A DNA stretch of 64,000 bases from an uncultured Candidatus Melainabacteria bacterium (GCA_934728585.1 CAKVDZ010000009.1:1-64000); one strand, 5' to 3'. Shown: positions 26,922 to 35,484, counted from the stretch's first letter. Program-made: numbers and translations. The notes: generated from the sequence alone by a model not told the origin.

Positions 26922-26954
26922 CAAAAATCGGGCTTTAATTAGTTCGATTTTTGT
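26922..26954 (+). terminator. hairpin terminator after paralogue A
   Basis: CAAAAATCG (26922-26930) pairs with CGATTTTTG (26945-26953) around a 14-nt loop, followed by TTGTG. The arms contribute their own A and T tracts. This is a moderate intrinsic terminator at the expected distance from the stop codon. Confidence 0.6.
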
Positions 26955-26962
26955 TGTGTTTC

Positions 26963-27011
26963 GTTAACAAAAGTTAACAAAACCTGAAAAACATGGCAAT
27001 TATTGACTTTC
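26963..27011. repeat. upstream repeat, copy 2
   Basis: Second copy of the 49-bp upstream block, with GTTAACAAAAGTTAAC as a perfect pair of palindromic hexamers. It differs from the copy at 26031 by a single T/C change. Confidence 0.85.
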
Positions 27012-27032
27012 AAATTACTTTACATGTATGTA
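26995..27032 (+). promoter_or_regulatory. shared promoter element, copy 2
   Basis: GGCAATTATTGACTTTC, then ACTTTACATGTATG, again with 20 nt from CAATT to ACTTTA. The -10 region is weaker than in the other three copies (CATGTA where the others have TATAAG or TATAAC). Confidence 0.5.
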
Positions 27033-27072
27033 AGCATAAAAAACTTACAGAATTGGTTTAAATGGTTTCAAT

Positions 27073-27093
27073 AATAACGAAAGTTATTGGAGG
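27073..27093 (+). promoter_or_regulatory. GAAA-capped hairpin abutting the ribosome site
   Basis: AATAAC (27073-27078), a GAAA tetraloop and GTTATT (27083-27088) form a small hairpin. It ends directly before GGAGG (27089-27093), which serves the ATG at 27103. It could stabilise the 5' end of the message or hold the ribosome site open. Confidence 0.5.
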
Positions 27094-27102
27094 TTTTAAA
27101 AA

Positions 27103-27825
27103 ATGACAGTTAATTTCGGAATGGTAAATCCATACATGTATTCAATGGACGCGGATACAATTATGAATGCACCTATCCTATCCGCTAATACAGCAATGGG
27201 TGGAATGGCAACCGTTGGTGGTATGTCACCATATGCAGGCGGAATGTACGGCGGCTTTGGTATATTAAATCCACAATACCAAATGCAAACAATGCAACAA
27301 TGGGATAATTTTGGAATTGATAGACAAGTGTCAATGTACCAAAACCAAAACAATGCGCAATTCAGAATGCAAGGTCAAAACAACAGTATTGCCCGTCAAA
27401 TTCAAGTATTGAGCAGTCAAATCAAAGCAGACAATCAAGATAATGTAAAAGCAGAATACGATAAATTGTTAGCAGCAGTAAAAAGTGCATACGGCTCACA
27501 AGTAAACAAAAACTTAAGCCCAGAAGATCAAGATGCTCAAATCAGAGCATACGCAGAGCAATTATATGCACAACAAACAGGTACATATATAACAGATGAT
27601 ATCAGAGCAAATTCATCAAGTTCATTTATGTCAGGTTTAAAACAAATATTGACATTCGGCTTTGGAAACAAAACAACAGCAGATGAAAACATTTCAAGAA
27701 TAGAAGGAACAAACCAAACAACAAAATCAAAGGCATCAAAAATTGCAGGTAATGTAGTAGGAGGCTTGTTAGGTGGTATCTTAGCAGTGGGTTCATTCTT
27801 ATTATTAAAAGGTAAAAAAGCTTAA
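27103..27825 (+). CDS. tandem paralogue B, probably abundant protein of unknown function
   Basis: A 240-residue protein, identical to paralogue A from about residue 42 to the end. The first 41 residues differ, although both start M-x-VNFGMVNP and keep the Met/Gly/Ala-rich character. It has the same Gln/Asn-rich helical middle and a C-terminal glycine-rich hydrophobic anchor ending LLLKGKKA. The function is unknown. The near-identity at nucleotide level includes synonymous sites, which argues for recent copying between the two genes rather than purifying selection alone. The gene has its own copy of the promoter block and a strong ribosome site. Confidence 0.75.
   Translation: MTVNFGMVNPYMYSMDADTIMNAPILSANTAMGGMATVGGMSPYAGGMYGGFGILNPQYQMQTMQQWDNFGIDRQVSMYQNQNNAQFRMQGQNNSIARQIQVLSSQIKADNQDNVKAEYDKLLAAVKSAYGSQVNKNLSPEDQDAQIRAYAEQLYAQQTGTYITDDIRANSSSSFMSGLKQILTFGFGNKTTADENISRIEGTNQTTKSKASKIAGNVVGGLLGGILAVGSFLLLKGKKA
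27227..27825. repeat. 599-bp near-identical repeat, copy 2
   Basis: Partner of the repeat at 26288-26886. The two substitutions lie near the 3' end, one in an AAA/AAG lysine codon and one in a GTA/GTG valine codon. Confidence 0.95.
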
Positions 27826-27850
27826 TTAAAAAATCCAAAATCATAAGCAA

Positions 27851-27882
27851 AAAAAGGCTCTTGAAAAAGAGCCTTTTTGTTT
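27851..27882. terminator. intrinsic terminator, probably bidirectional
   Basis: AAAAAGGCTCTT and AAGAGCCTTTTT form a stem around GAAA, followed by GTTTG. It sits between paralogue B and the convergent ferritin gene, and the A and T tracts on either side allow it to work in both directions. Confidence 0.85.
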
Positions 27883-27895
27883 GAGGAATAATATT

Positions 27896-28384
27896 TTAAA
27901 TTCTTTGTGCAAGTTCTTTATCTAATAAATACATCGCACTTTTGCACTCTCCGTACAATTTAAGTTGAGTAAAAATTTTGTAAGAAGTTTTTTCTTCTTC
28001 AATTTGCTCTTTAAGCATACATTCTAAAAAGTTTTGTGTTGTGAATGCATTTTCTTCTCTAGCTAAAATCGCAATACTTTTTATTGATTCAGTAATATAT
28101 TTTTCGTGTGAAACAATTTCTTTAACTGTATCAATTGGAGTCTTGAAATTAGCTTCAGGAGTTGTAATTTGAGTAAGTTCAATTTTGCAGTTTAGTTCTG
28201 TTAAAAAATTGAAGATATCCATGCCATGAGAAACTTCTTCTTCGGCTTGTTTTTTACACCAATGTCCAAATCCATCAAGCCCTAGGTCGCTAAAATAATG
28301 TGCCATAGATAGGTATAAATATGCTGAAAAAAATTCTTTATTTATCTGCGTATTTAGTGCATTGTTAATTCTTTCGCTAAGCAT
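27896..28384 (-). CDS. ftnA: ferritin
   Basis: A 162-residue four-helix iron-storage protein of the bacterial, non-haem type. Ferroxidase ligands are visible: Glu in NKEFFSAYLYLSMAHYF (helix A), the EEEVSHGM site in helix B (Glu and His) and Glu/Gln in helices C and D (REENAFTTQNFL, KEQIEEEKTS). It stores iron in the cytoplasm and limits Fenton chemistry. AAAGGAG precedes the ATG. The start overlaps the desulfoferrodoxin stop by 8 bases, so the two are co-translated as an oxidative-stress pair. Confidence 0.92.
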   Translation of the reverse strand: MLSERINNALNTQINKEFFSAYLYLSMAHYFSDLGLDGFGHWCKKQAEEEVSHGMDIFNFLTELNCKIELTQITTPEANFKTPIDTVKEIVSHEKYITESIKSIAILAREENAFTTQNFLECMLKEQIEEEKTSYKIFTQLKLYGECKSAMYLLDKELAQRI

Positions 28385-28778
28385 CGTATTCTCCTTTAAA
28401 TAAACCGTGAATATTACATAAAGCTCTTGACCATAGAGATTTTTCGCATTTGCATTTAATGTTCATTTCAGGACTATCTTCAATTGACAAGAATTTTGTT
28501 TTTACATAGTTTTTATCTTTAGAAATTACTTGAATAAAATTAATATGATGCTCTTCTGTCATAGGGTGTTTAACCGCTCCAACTCTAACCCAATAACCAT
28601 CAATATTTTTTTCGATAACAGGAATATGTTTTTCATTAAGTGCTTCTGCTTCAGAGGCTTGTTCCTTGATTAATTCCATTTTTTCTCCACAACAAACAAG
28701 TTCTCCTGTACCTGTTTCAAGTACTTCGACAAGATTATGACATACGTTACAACGATATAATTCTAATTTTTCTGTCAT
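28377..28778 (-). CDS. dfx: desulfoferrodoxin (two-iron superoxide reductase)
   Basis: A 133-residue protein with both iron sites. The N-terminal desulforedoxin centre is YRCNVCHNLV plus VCCGEKM, giving four cysteines. The catalytic neelaredoxin-type site has EKHIPVI (with the Glu-Lys-His motif), VGAVKHPM, EEHHINFIQ and CNIHGLF, giving four His and one Cys. It reduces superoxide to hydrogen peroxide without making oxygen, typical of anaerobes. The open frame runs much further upstream, but ATG at 28778 has a perfect AAGGAGA 6 nt before it and begins the conserved domain. It is first in an operon with ferritin and is divergent from the YkgJ-family gene. Confidence 0.93.
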   Translation of the reverse strand: MTEKLELYRCNVCHNLVEVLETGTGELVCCGEKMELIKEQASEAEALNEKHIPVIEKNIDGYWVRVGAVKHPMTEEHHINFIQVISKDKNYVKTKFLSIEDSPEMNIKCKCEKSLWSRALCNIHGLFKGEYDA

Positions 28779-28866
28779 TTTTTTCTCCTTTCTTTTGCGA
28801 ATAGTATATGGAGAAATATTAAAAATAACATTGGTAAGTTCGCTAATTTGTGGTAACATATCGATT

Positions 28867-29481
28867 ATGGATAAGCTCAAACGACATAGAGAAGAATTAC
28901 TGAAAAAATACAGGGAAGTTTTTGTTTCTGTGTTGACGTCTATACAAGGTGAGTTGAACGGATTAACACCAAATAAAATTAGAGAATATCTTGAAAAAGA
29001 CTTAGAAAAACACATTCAAAGCCAAAGAAAAGAAATTTTAGAACGACGTAAAAAGTTTAACTGTGCAAAATGCGGAGCTTGTTGTAGGCTTGCGATAAGT
29101 GAATTTTCGCCAAAAGAATTGTTGGTTAAAGCTCAATCTGGTGACGAATTTGCGAAAGAATTTATTTCAACATTTGAACCGTATTTAGATGAGTCAACTC
29201 CAAAATCTTTGTATGGAGAATATGTTGATTTAATCAACGAATCTGGCGAAACGGTATATTATTATCATTGTAAAAAAGTAACTGATGGTAATCTATGTCC
29301 AGATTATGAAAATAGACCTGCAATTTGTAGAGATTATCCAGATAATCCAATACAAATGCTTCATCCGACTTGCGCTTTTACTGGCTGGCATGAAGATATT
29401 CAAATAATTGTTTTGACAATTAGAGCGATGAATGAAGTAAGACATCATTTCTTGAATGAATTAGCAAAGGAGAATTTATAA
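28867..29481 (+). CDS. YkgJ-family cysteine-cluster protein
   Basis: A 204-residue protein. A helical N-terminal part (to about residue 60) leads to the CxxCxxCC cluster (CAKCGACCRLA), followed later by CKKVTDGNLCPDYENRPAICRDYP and a final Cys before FTGW. This is the YkgJ/UPF0153 pattern, thought to bind zinc or an Fe-S cluster; the function is unknown. ATG at 28867 is chosen over an upstream frame extension because a TTGGTA (28831-28836), 17 nt, TAACAT (28854-28859) promoter lies 7 nt before it, with no ribosome site. The message therefore looks leaderless. trpB begins immediately after the stop codon. Confidence 0.75.
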   Translation: MDKLKRHREELLKKYREVFVSVLTSIQGELNGLTPNKIREYLEKDLEKHIQSQRKEILERRKKFNCAKCGACCRLAISEFSPKELLVKAQSGDEFAKEFISTFEPYLDESTPKSLYGEYVDLINESGETVYYYHCKKVTDGNLCPDYENRPAICRDYPDNPIQMLHPTCAFTGWHEDIQIIVLTIRAMNEVRHHFLNELAKENL

Positions 29482-30687
29482 ATGTTTGTAAAAAAGCTTT
29501 TAAACTATAATTTACCAGATGAAAACGGATATTTTGGAGAATTTGGTGGCGCTTATGTTCATGATGAATTTAGACCAACTCTAGATAATCTTAATAAGGC
29601 TTTTGAAGAAGCAATTGAAGATAAAAGTTTTTTAAAAGAGTTATATGACTTGTTAACTGATTATTCAGGACGTCCAACACCTTTGTACTTTGCAAAAAGA
29701 CTAACCGAATATTACGGTAAAGGTAAAATATATTTAAAACGCGAAGATTTGAATCATACTGGTGCACATAAAATTAATAATGTTTTAGGTCAAGCCTTGC
29801 TTGCAAAAAGAATGGGTGCAAAACGAGTTATTGCTGAAACAGGTGCAGGTCAACATGGTGTAGCAACAGCAACTGTAGCAGCATTATTAGGTATGAAATG
29901 TGAAATTTTTATGGGCGAAACTGATATTGAAAGACAATATTCAAACGTTCAAAGAATGAAACTATTGGGTGCAAAAGTTAACAGTGTTACAGATGGTACA
30001 AAAACCTTGGCAGATGCTTGTGAAGCTGCAAGTAACTATTGGCAAGCGCACAAAGACGAAGTGTTCTATATTTTAGGCTCAGCTGTTGGACCTCACCCAT
30101 ACCCTAAAATGGTTAGATTTTTCCAATCGATTATTGGCTCTGAAATTAAAGAGCAAATGATTCAAAAAGAAAATAGGCTTCCAGATTATGTTGTAGCATG
30201 TGTTGGCGGTGGAAGCAACGCAATTGGCTGTTTCTACCCATTTATTGACGATAAAGAAGTTCAACTAGTCGGTGTTGAAGCTGGAGGCGAGGGTGTAGCT
30301 TCTGTTAAAACTGCGGCAACACTAAATACAGGTAAAGTGAAAGTTTACAACGGTTTCAAACAATACGTACTTGTTGATGAAAATGATGAAGTTAAAGAAT
30401 CATACTCGATTTCAGCAGGTTTAGATTACCCTGGTTGTGGTCCAGAACACTGTTATTTGTACAAAACAGGTCGTGCTAAATATGGTGCAATTACTGATGA
30501 TGAAGCTGTGGAAGGTTTCTTACGACTTTCCAAATTAGAGGGTATTATTCCTGCAATTGAAAGTTCTCATGCCGTTGCATACTTAGAAAAGTTAATGCCT
30601 ACTACAAAGAAAGAGGATTTAGTTGTTGTTAATATCTCAGGTAGAGGTGACAAGGATACAGATAGATTACTAAAATGGGTGAAATAA
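29482..30687 (+). CDS. trpB: tryptophan synthase beta chain
   Basis: A 401-residue PLP enzyme that condenses indole with serine. It starts with the usual [19 protein letters not shown] region. The Schiff-base lysine lies in HTGAHKINN (about residue 96), the phosphate-binding loop is [10 protein letters not shown], and the GRGDKD motif closes the protein. All family motifs are intact and the length is typical of the TrpB1 class. The rest of the tryptophan operon, including trpA, is not beside it, so the gene is isolated. AAAGGAG precedes the ATG. It is followed by rlmN with a 1-base overlap. Confidence 0.96.
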   Translation: MFVKKLLNYNLPDENGYFGEFGGAYVHDEFRPTLDNLNKAFEEAIEDKSFLKELYDLLTDYSGRPTPLYFAKRLTEYYGKGKIYLKREDLNHTGAHKINNVLGQALLAKRMGAKRVIAETGAGQHGVATATVAALLGMKCEIFMGETDIERQYSNVQRMKLLGAKVNSVTDGTKTLADACEAASNYWQAHKDEVFYILGSAVGPHPYPKMVRFFQSIIGSEIKEQMIQKENRLPDYVVACVGGGSNAIGCFYPFIDDKEVQLVGVEAGGEGVASVKTAATLNTGKVKVYNGFKQYVLVDENDEVKESYSISAGLDYPGCGPEHCYLYKTGRAKYGAITDDEAVEGFLRLSKLEGIIPAIESSHAVAYLEKLMPTTKKEDLVVVNISGRGDKDTDRLLKWVK

Positions 30688-31715
30688 TGTCAAAAACAGT
30701 GCTTTCAGGCTTAAATATCGCAGAAATAGAAAAGCTTTTAGAACCTCTAAAAGCTTCAAAGTTTAGAGCAAAACAAATTCAAAACTGGATATACTTAAAG
30801 TCAGTTACTTCAATTGATGAAATGACAGATTTGTCTTTAAAATTTCGTGAGGAATTAAAAGAAATCGCAACTGTAACAAATACAAAAATAAAAAAGAAAC
30901 AGGTTAGTAAAGACGGAACGCTTAAGTACTTAGTTGAATATTCAGACGGGGAATGTGTTGAAACAGTTTTAATGCGTTTTGATAATAGAGCAAATTTAAC
31001 CGCTTGTGTAAGCTCTCAAGTGGGTTGTGCCGTTAATTGTTCTTTCTGTGCAACAGGTAAAAGAGGGTTCATAAGAAATCTTACAGCATCAGAAATTGTA
31101 GAACAAGTTTTAACAATTCAACGCGATACAGGGCTAAAGGTTACAAATGTTGTATTTATGGGGCAAGGTGAACCGTTATTAAATTTAGAAAATGTTCTTC
31201 AAGCTATAGAAATTTTGAATACTTCTTGTCAAATTGGTGCTAGAAGAATTACTGTTTCGACAAGTGGAATTGCACCTAAGGTTGCAGAATTTGCTAAAAA
31301 CAACACTCAATCTACTCTAGCTTGGTCGTTGCATGCGCCAATTAACTCAATCAGAGATAAAATTATGCCTATAAATAAGAAATATCCGATTGAAGAAATG
31401 AAAAAAGCTTTGGGCAAATATTTTGAAATTGCAGGCAGACGAGTTACTATAGAATACTTGTTGATAAAGGATTTGACAGATACTCTAGAATGTGCAAAAT
31501 CTTTAGTTGAACTTTTAAAAGGTATAAAATGTAATATAAACTTAATTCCATACAATCCTGTTGTTGAAAATGATTACAAAAAACCATCAAACAATGCGAT
31601 TATGAAATTCAAATATATTCTTGAACATTCTGGGAAAAAAGTTACAGTAAGACTTGAAAGAGGAGCAGATATAGACGCAGCTTGTGGACAATTAAGGGGG
31701 AAAGTTGAACAGTAA
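30687..31715 (+). CDS. rlmN: 23S rRNA/tRNA adenine-C2 methyltransferase RlmN
   Basis: A 342-residue radical-SAM enzyme that methylates C2 of A2503 in 23S rRNA and A37 of some tRNAs. The radical-SAM motif CAVNCSFCATG is near residue 112. The N-terminal accessory domain has KASKFRAKQIQNWIY, GQGEPLLN contacts SAM, and the C-terminal C in DAACGQLRG is the methyl-carrying cysteine. The start at ATG 30687 overlaps the trpB stop in TAATG; an ATG four codons earlier is less likely. Confidence 0.95.
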   Translation: MSKTVLSGLNIAEIEKLLEPLKASKFRAKQIQNWIYLKSVTSIDEMTDLSLKFREELKEIATVTNTKIKKKQVSKDGTLKYLVEYSDGECVETVLMRFDNRANLTACVSSQVGCAVNCSFCATGKRGFIRNLTASEIVEQVLTIQRDTGLKVTNVVFMGQGEPLLNLENVLQAIEILNTSCQIGARRITVSTSGIAPKVAEFAKNNTQSTLAWSLHAPINSIRDKIMPINKKYPIEEMKKALGKYFEIAGRRVTIEYLLIKDLTDTLECAKSLVELLKGIKCNINLIPYNPVVENDYKKPSNNAIMKFKYILEHSGKKVTVRLERGADIDAACGQLRGKVEQ

Positions 31716-33651
31716 TCCTATTTTAGAAAAAAACCTTAAGTTTATTTCGAGTTATAATCCTGAATTGAAATATAAGATTTTGCAAATAAAAGAACTGAAA
31801 AATGATATTATAGTTTCAAATACTTGTTTGCGAGAACCGAACTTAACTTTTAATGGTGTTCCTTTACACGATAATTACGGAGCAGAAACAGAAGCAAAAA
31901 ATATTTTTGCAAAAGTTGAAAATACGCCTGTATCTATGCATGTGGTGTATGGTTTTGGTTTAGGGTATTTGTTTCAGCAGTTCGCTTTAAATTCAAAGGG
32001 AATTGTAATTGTCTATGAACCTAATCTTGAAATTTTGGCATCTACATTAGAAATTGCAGATTTAACAACAGAATTGAGTAAAAAGAATGTTTTTGTATGT
32101 TCTGACTTAGATGAATTCAAAAAATGTTATCGCACAAATTATTTGTATGGCGCAAATACTGTAATTTCTTTTTTACCTACATATAAAAAAATGTTTGGAG
32201 AGGAATTAACCAAATTTGCCAATCAAGTCAACCTTTTGATGGGTGCGGTTATTATTGATAATAATTATATAAAAACAAAGTTATGTGCCTCAGTTAAGTC
32301 AGTTTGTAGCAACATAGATTTATTAGTAAATGAATCTCCAATAATGTCCTATAAAGATATTTACAAGGGTAAAACAGCTCTTGTTATTTCAGCTGGTCCA
32401 AGTTTAGACAAGAATATTGAAACTATAAAAAAATATAGAGATAAAGCAATTATTTTTTCGGTTGGACAAGCTTTAGGCAGTTTAATGAAAAATGGTATAA
32501 AACCAGACTTTGTAGTTAGTATTGAATTAATCAATACTGTTCAACAATTGGAAATTTTTGATATTTCAGATGTGGATTTAATTGTAGAACCTATAACGTA
32601 TGTTAGTATTCATAAAATTAAAGCTAAGAATATTATTTCTTATCCGTCTAAGACTTCTATTGCAAATTTAATTTGGGCACAATATGCAAATATCGATTCT
32701 TCAGGTTGTAAGTCAAGCGGAACAGTTTCTTATACTGCGCTTTATAGCGCAAAAATATTAGGTTTTAAAAATATAGCCTTGGTTGGTCAAGATTTAGCAT
32801 ATTTAGACGGAAAATGTTATTCTTCTGGTGCAAAAATTGAGGGGCTTGAATATGAAATTGATCCAATAACAGGCAAGGCTAAAGTTTTTGCAAAAGATTT
32901 TGAATTATTTAAAAAATCTCTATATCCAAAAAACGCGACTCTGACTGAAGAACAAATGATAGCAGGTGCCAATAGGTTTTTAGAAGAAAGGATTAATAGC
33001 AATTTAATATTTGTTGATGGAATAAAGGGTAATAAACTGCCAACTTCTATCGATTATGCATCATTTATAGAGGAGTTTGCTTCTTTTGCAAAAAAATATA
33101 ACACAGAAATTAATCTTTATAATACTTCCTTAGATGGAGCATTAATTGAGGGATTTAAAAATGAATCTCTTGAGAGTATATTAGAAAATAAAGAAACTGT
33201 TAAAAGATTAGATTTAACAAATGATTTTCATTATGATTTAAAATCAATTGTTGAAAATATTAATGCTGATATAGCTATTTTGGAACAATTGTTGAAATCT
33301 TTTAATACTGCAGATACCATTATTTCAAGTTTTGACAAAGATTACAATAATAGAAAAATTTTAACAGATAAATGCTTGAGTAATTTTAAACAACTTTTGT
33401 CAATGTACATAGATTTAAAAGATAATTTTCCGAAAAAATCTAGACTTTTTTTGTATCTGCAACGTCCTGCGGAACTAGAATTAGAGTATAAATTGAAAAT
33501 TTATTCATCTCCCGATAAGGAAAATATTCTTGATATATACACGTCTTTAAAAAAATATTTTATATCTACAGAAAAATGGATAAATAATATAAAGAATATA
33601 CTAAAGGAAAAGGTGGAAACTTTAAATGAAATGCTTAATTCAGCGAGTTAA
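31705..33651 (+). CDS. DUF115 (MptE-like) motility accessory factor family protein
   Basis: A 648-residue soluble protein. The N-terminal part (to about residue 190) contains VVYGFGLGYLFQQF and IVIVYEPNLEIL. The DUF115 domain (about 215-400) has KTALVISAGPSLDKNIE, KNGIKPDFVVSIE, and then GSGTVSYTALYSAKILGFKNIALVGQDLAY. DUF115 proteins include the Maf factors that add nonulosonic acids to flagellin, and archaeal MptE. No flagellar or sialic-acid genes are in the window, so another surface protein may be the acceptor. The start is TTG with AAGGGGGAAAG just upstream, overlapping rlmN by 11 bases. The C-terminal 150 residues are helical and unrecognised. Confidence 0.75.
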   Translation: MNSNPILEKNLKFISSYNPELKYKILQIKELKNDIIVSNTCLREPNLTFNGVPLHDNYGAETEAKNIFAKVENTPVSMHVVYGFGLGYLFQQFALNSKGIVIVYEPNLEILASTLEIADLTTELSKKNVFVCSDLDEFKKCYRTNYLYGANTVISFLPTYKKMFGEELTKFANQVNLLMGAVIIDNNYIKTKLCASVKSVCSNIDLLVNESPIMSYKDIYKGKTALVISAGPSLDKNIETIKKYRDKAIIFSVGQALGSLMKNGIKPDFVVSIELINTVQQLEIFDISDVDLIVEPITYVSIHKIKAKNIISYPSKTSIANLIWAQYANIDSSGCKSSGTVSYTALYSAKILGFKNIALVGQDLAYLDGKCYSSGAKIEGLEYEIDPITGKAKVFAKDFELFKKSLYPKNATLTEEQMIAGANRFLEERINSNLIFVDGIKGNKLPTSIDYASFIEEFASFAKKYNTEINLYNTSLDGALIEGFKNESLESILENKETVKRLDLTNDFHYDLKSIVENINADIAILEQLLKSFNTADTIISSFDKDYNNRKILTDKCLSNFKQLLSMYIDLKDNFPKKSRLFLYLQRPAELELEYKLKIYSSPDKENILDIYTSLKKYFISTEKWINNIKNILKEKVETLNEMLNSAS

Positions 33652-34063
33652 AAAAGCATCAGTAACGATAGATGAAAATTTATATTCAGCAATCGGGCAT
33701 GGCTTGCTTGCTTTTGTTGGTATTGAAAAAGGGGATACAATTGAGCATGTTCAAAAAATGGCAGAAAAAGTTGTAAAACTAAGAATTTTTGCTGATGAAA
33801 ATGGCAAAATGAATAAATCATTACTAGATATAAAGGGCGAAATGCTTGTTGTATCTCAATTTACGCTTTGTGGTGATTGCAAAAAAGGTACTCGACCTAG
33901 CTTTGATAAATCCGAAACCCCAGAACTAGCAAATAAGTTATATGAAGAATTTGTAAAATTTGTAAAAACCTTTGAAATCCAGACACAGACTGGAAAATTT
34001 GCTGCGCATATGGATATCGAGTTAATAAATGACGGTCCTGTGACTTTCATGTTGGAAAAATAA
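33626..34063 (+). CDS. dtd: D-aminoacyl-tRNA deacylase
   Basis: A 145-residue enzyme that hydrolyses D-amino acids (and glycine) mischarged on tRNA. It begins MKCLIQRVKKASVTI; the active-site segment SQFTLCGDCKKGTRPSF (about residues 78-94) and the cross-subunit NDGPVTF motif (about 134-140) are both present. The GDCKKGT insertion replaces the more common YADTKKGR version but is a known variant. It overlaps the previous gene by 26 bases with AGGTGG as ribosome site. Confidence 0.93.
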   Translation: MKCLIQRVKKASVTIDENLYSAIGHGLLAFVGIEKGDTIEHVQKMAEKVVKLRIFADENGKMNKSLLDIKGEMLVVSQFTLCGDCKKGTRPSFDKSETPELANKLYEEFVKFVKTFEIQTQTGKFAAHMDIELINDGPVTFMLEK

Positions 34064-34080
34064 AATATTTCTGTTATAAT
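34052..34080 (+). promoter_or_regulatory. promoter of the zinc-ribbon/RGG-repeat gene
   Basis: TTGGAA (34052-34057), 17 nt, TATAAT (34075-34080). The -35 lies inside the end of dtd. The start codon at 34171 is about 85 nt downstream with GAGG in front of it, so this gene has a real leader. Confidence 0.55.
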
Positions 34081-34170
34081 GAAAATATAGTTTATTAGTT
34101 GAAATATGATATTAGAAGTCCGTTTTACTTTGTAGGAGAAGGATTTATTTAAAAATTTGAGGCATGTCTT

Positions 34171-35484
34171 ATGTATGTAAACAAATGTATTAAATGTGGC
34201 GCAGAATTTGAAACAAAAAACCCTAAACGTGTTATTTGTCCAAATTGCTTATACCCTGATAAAAGTATGATGCCAGGTGACGGTTCTGGTGATAATGAAC
34301 AGCATCAAGAGCAAAACAACCAAGGTTATCAACAACAAAATTTATCTAAAAACGGTGAAGATAAACAGGATAACGGCTCACTAAGCTATGGTAGCGGTTC
34401 ATATTCATCTGGTGGATATTCTGCTGGAGGCTATTCTGCAGGTGGTTACTCTGCTGGCGGATATAGTTCTGGTGGATACGAACGTCCACAACGTAATTAC
34501 AATCAAGGCGGTTACCAACAACGTGGTGGATATCAACAACGCGGTGGCTACCAAGACAGAAACCAAGGTGGTTACCAACGTGGCGGTTACCAACAACGTG
34601 GCGGATATCAAGACAGAAATCAAGGCGGATACCAACAACGTGGTGGTTACCAAGACAGAAATCAAGGTGGATATCAACAACGTGGTGGATATCAAGACAG
34701 AAGTCAAGGCGGATACCAACAACGCGGTGGTTACCAAGATAGAAATCAAGGCGGATATCAACAACGTAGACCACAACAAGGTGGTTTCCAACCAAGACGT
34801 CCACAACAAGGAGGCTTCCAACGTAGACCTGCTGGTAACAGACCTCCAAAACCACAAAAACAATTATTAATCAGTAAAGAACAATTAGAACAAATTGAAG
34901 CTCTTTACAAAGCTATGCTTCCACTTCCAAATCCTGATGCTCATGAAGTTATCGGTGAAAAAATTGGTTTGGAACCAAGAAAAGTATTCTTTGGTATTAA
35001 TTTAGTTCGTCAAAAAATGATGTTGCCTAAATTACCGTTCCCTAAACGTAAATTGGCAATTTCTCCTGACCAACTTTTAGCTATTAGAAGTTTGTACGAA
35101 CCATTATTACCATTACCTCCAATTGGTTGTCACAAAATTATTGCGGTACAGCTAAAAATGGACGAATGGCGTGTTCACGTTGGTATTGGCTTAATCAGAA
35201 GTCAAATGGGGCTTGATAGATGGAATCAAGATAGAGAAGACGCTCCTGAAGAATTCAAAAAAGTTTCTTCTGAAAAAGAAGATAAAAAGAAAAAAACAAC
35301 AAAATCAAAAGCAAAAGCAGAGGCTGAAGTTGATTCAGAGGTTGAAGTAGAAGAAAAACCTAAGAAAACAAGAGCTAAAAAGGCTGTAAAAGAAGAAAAA
35401 GCCGAAGATGCTGAAGAAGAAGTGAAACCAGAAAAGAAAACTAGAGGCAGAAAAGCTAAAAAAGCTGATGAAGATGAAGAATAA
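34171..35484 (+). CDS. zinc-ribbon, RGG/GYQ-repeat protein with a duplicated C-terminal domain
   Basis: A 437-residue protein of no family I recognise. Residues 5-29 are a zinc ribbon (CIKCGAEF...VICPNC). Residues about 70-110 are Gly/Ser/Tyr-rich (YSAGG repeats). Residues about 110-225 are arginine/glycine/glutamine repeats built on GGYQQRGGYQDRNQ. Then two copies of a 58-residue domain follow: 231-288 (LLISKEQLEQIEALYKAM...) and 291-350 (LAISPDQLLAIRSLYEPLL...), sharing LPLP and an [FV]G-I-x-L-[IV]R segment. The tail is alternating Lys and Glu. RGG-like repeats plus a zinc ribbon suggest RNA binding, possibly with phase separation. The setting between dtd and rimM-trmD fits a translation-related role. 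This is inference. Confidence 0.65.
   Translation: MYVNKCIKCGAEFETKNPKRVICPNCLYPDKSMMPGDGSGDNEQHQEQNNQGYQQQNLSKNGEDKQDNGSLSYGSGSYSSGGYSAGGYSAGGYSAGGYSSGGYERPQRNYNQGGYQQRGGYQQRGGYQDRNQGGYQRGGYQQRGGYQDRNQGGYQQRGGYQDRNQGGYQQRGGYQDRSQGGYQQRGGYQDRNQGGYQQRRPQQGGFQPRRPQQGGFQRRPAGNRPPKPQKQLLISKEQLEQIEALYKAMLPLPNPDAHEVIGEKIGLEPRKVFFGINLVRQKMMLPKLPFPKRKLAISPDQLLAIRSLYEPLLPLPPIGCHKIIAVQLKMDEWRVHVGIGLIRSQMGLDRWNQDREDAPEEFKKVSSEKEDKKKKTTKSKAKAEAEVDSEVEVEEKPKKTRAKKAVKEEKAEDAEEEVKPEKKTRGRKAKKADEDEE
34490..34830. repeat. tandem 39-45-bp repeats coding for GGYQQRGGYQDRN units
   Basis: About six imperfect direct repeats within the RGG-rich part, each spelling GGYQ-QRGGYQ-DRNQ with synonymous changes between copies (GGT/GGC/GGA, CGT/CGC). 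They keep the frame and vary slightly at one Asn/Ser position. Repeats of this kind can expand or contract by recombination. Confidence 0.85.

Noticed and set aside
26031..27825. Insertion sequence or composite element made by the repeated blocks
   Set aside because: There is no transposase, no terminal inverted repeats and no target duplication; a tandem gene duplication explains it.
28779..29015. Extended N-terminus for the desulfoferrodoxin frame
   Set aside because: A perfect AAGGAG lies before ATG 28778 where the conserved domain begins; the extension would cover the divergent promoter.
34490..34830. CRISPR-like regular repeats
   Set aside because: Repeats are in-frame coding units without unique spacers of constant length and there are no cas genes.
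34346..34870. Long open frames on both strands over the GGYQ repeats
   Set aside because: They arise from the repeat composition; the plus frame with zinc ribbon and its own start, promoter and ribosome site is the real gene.
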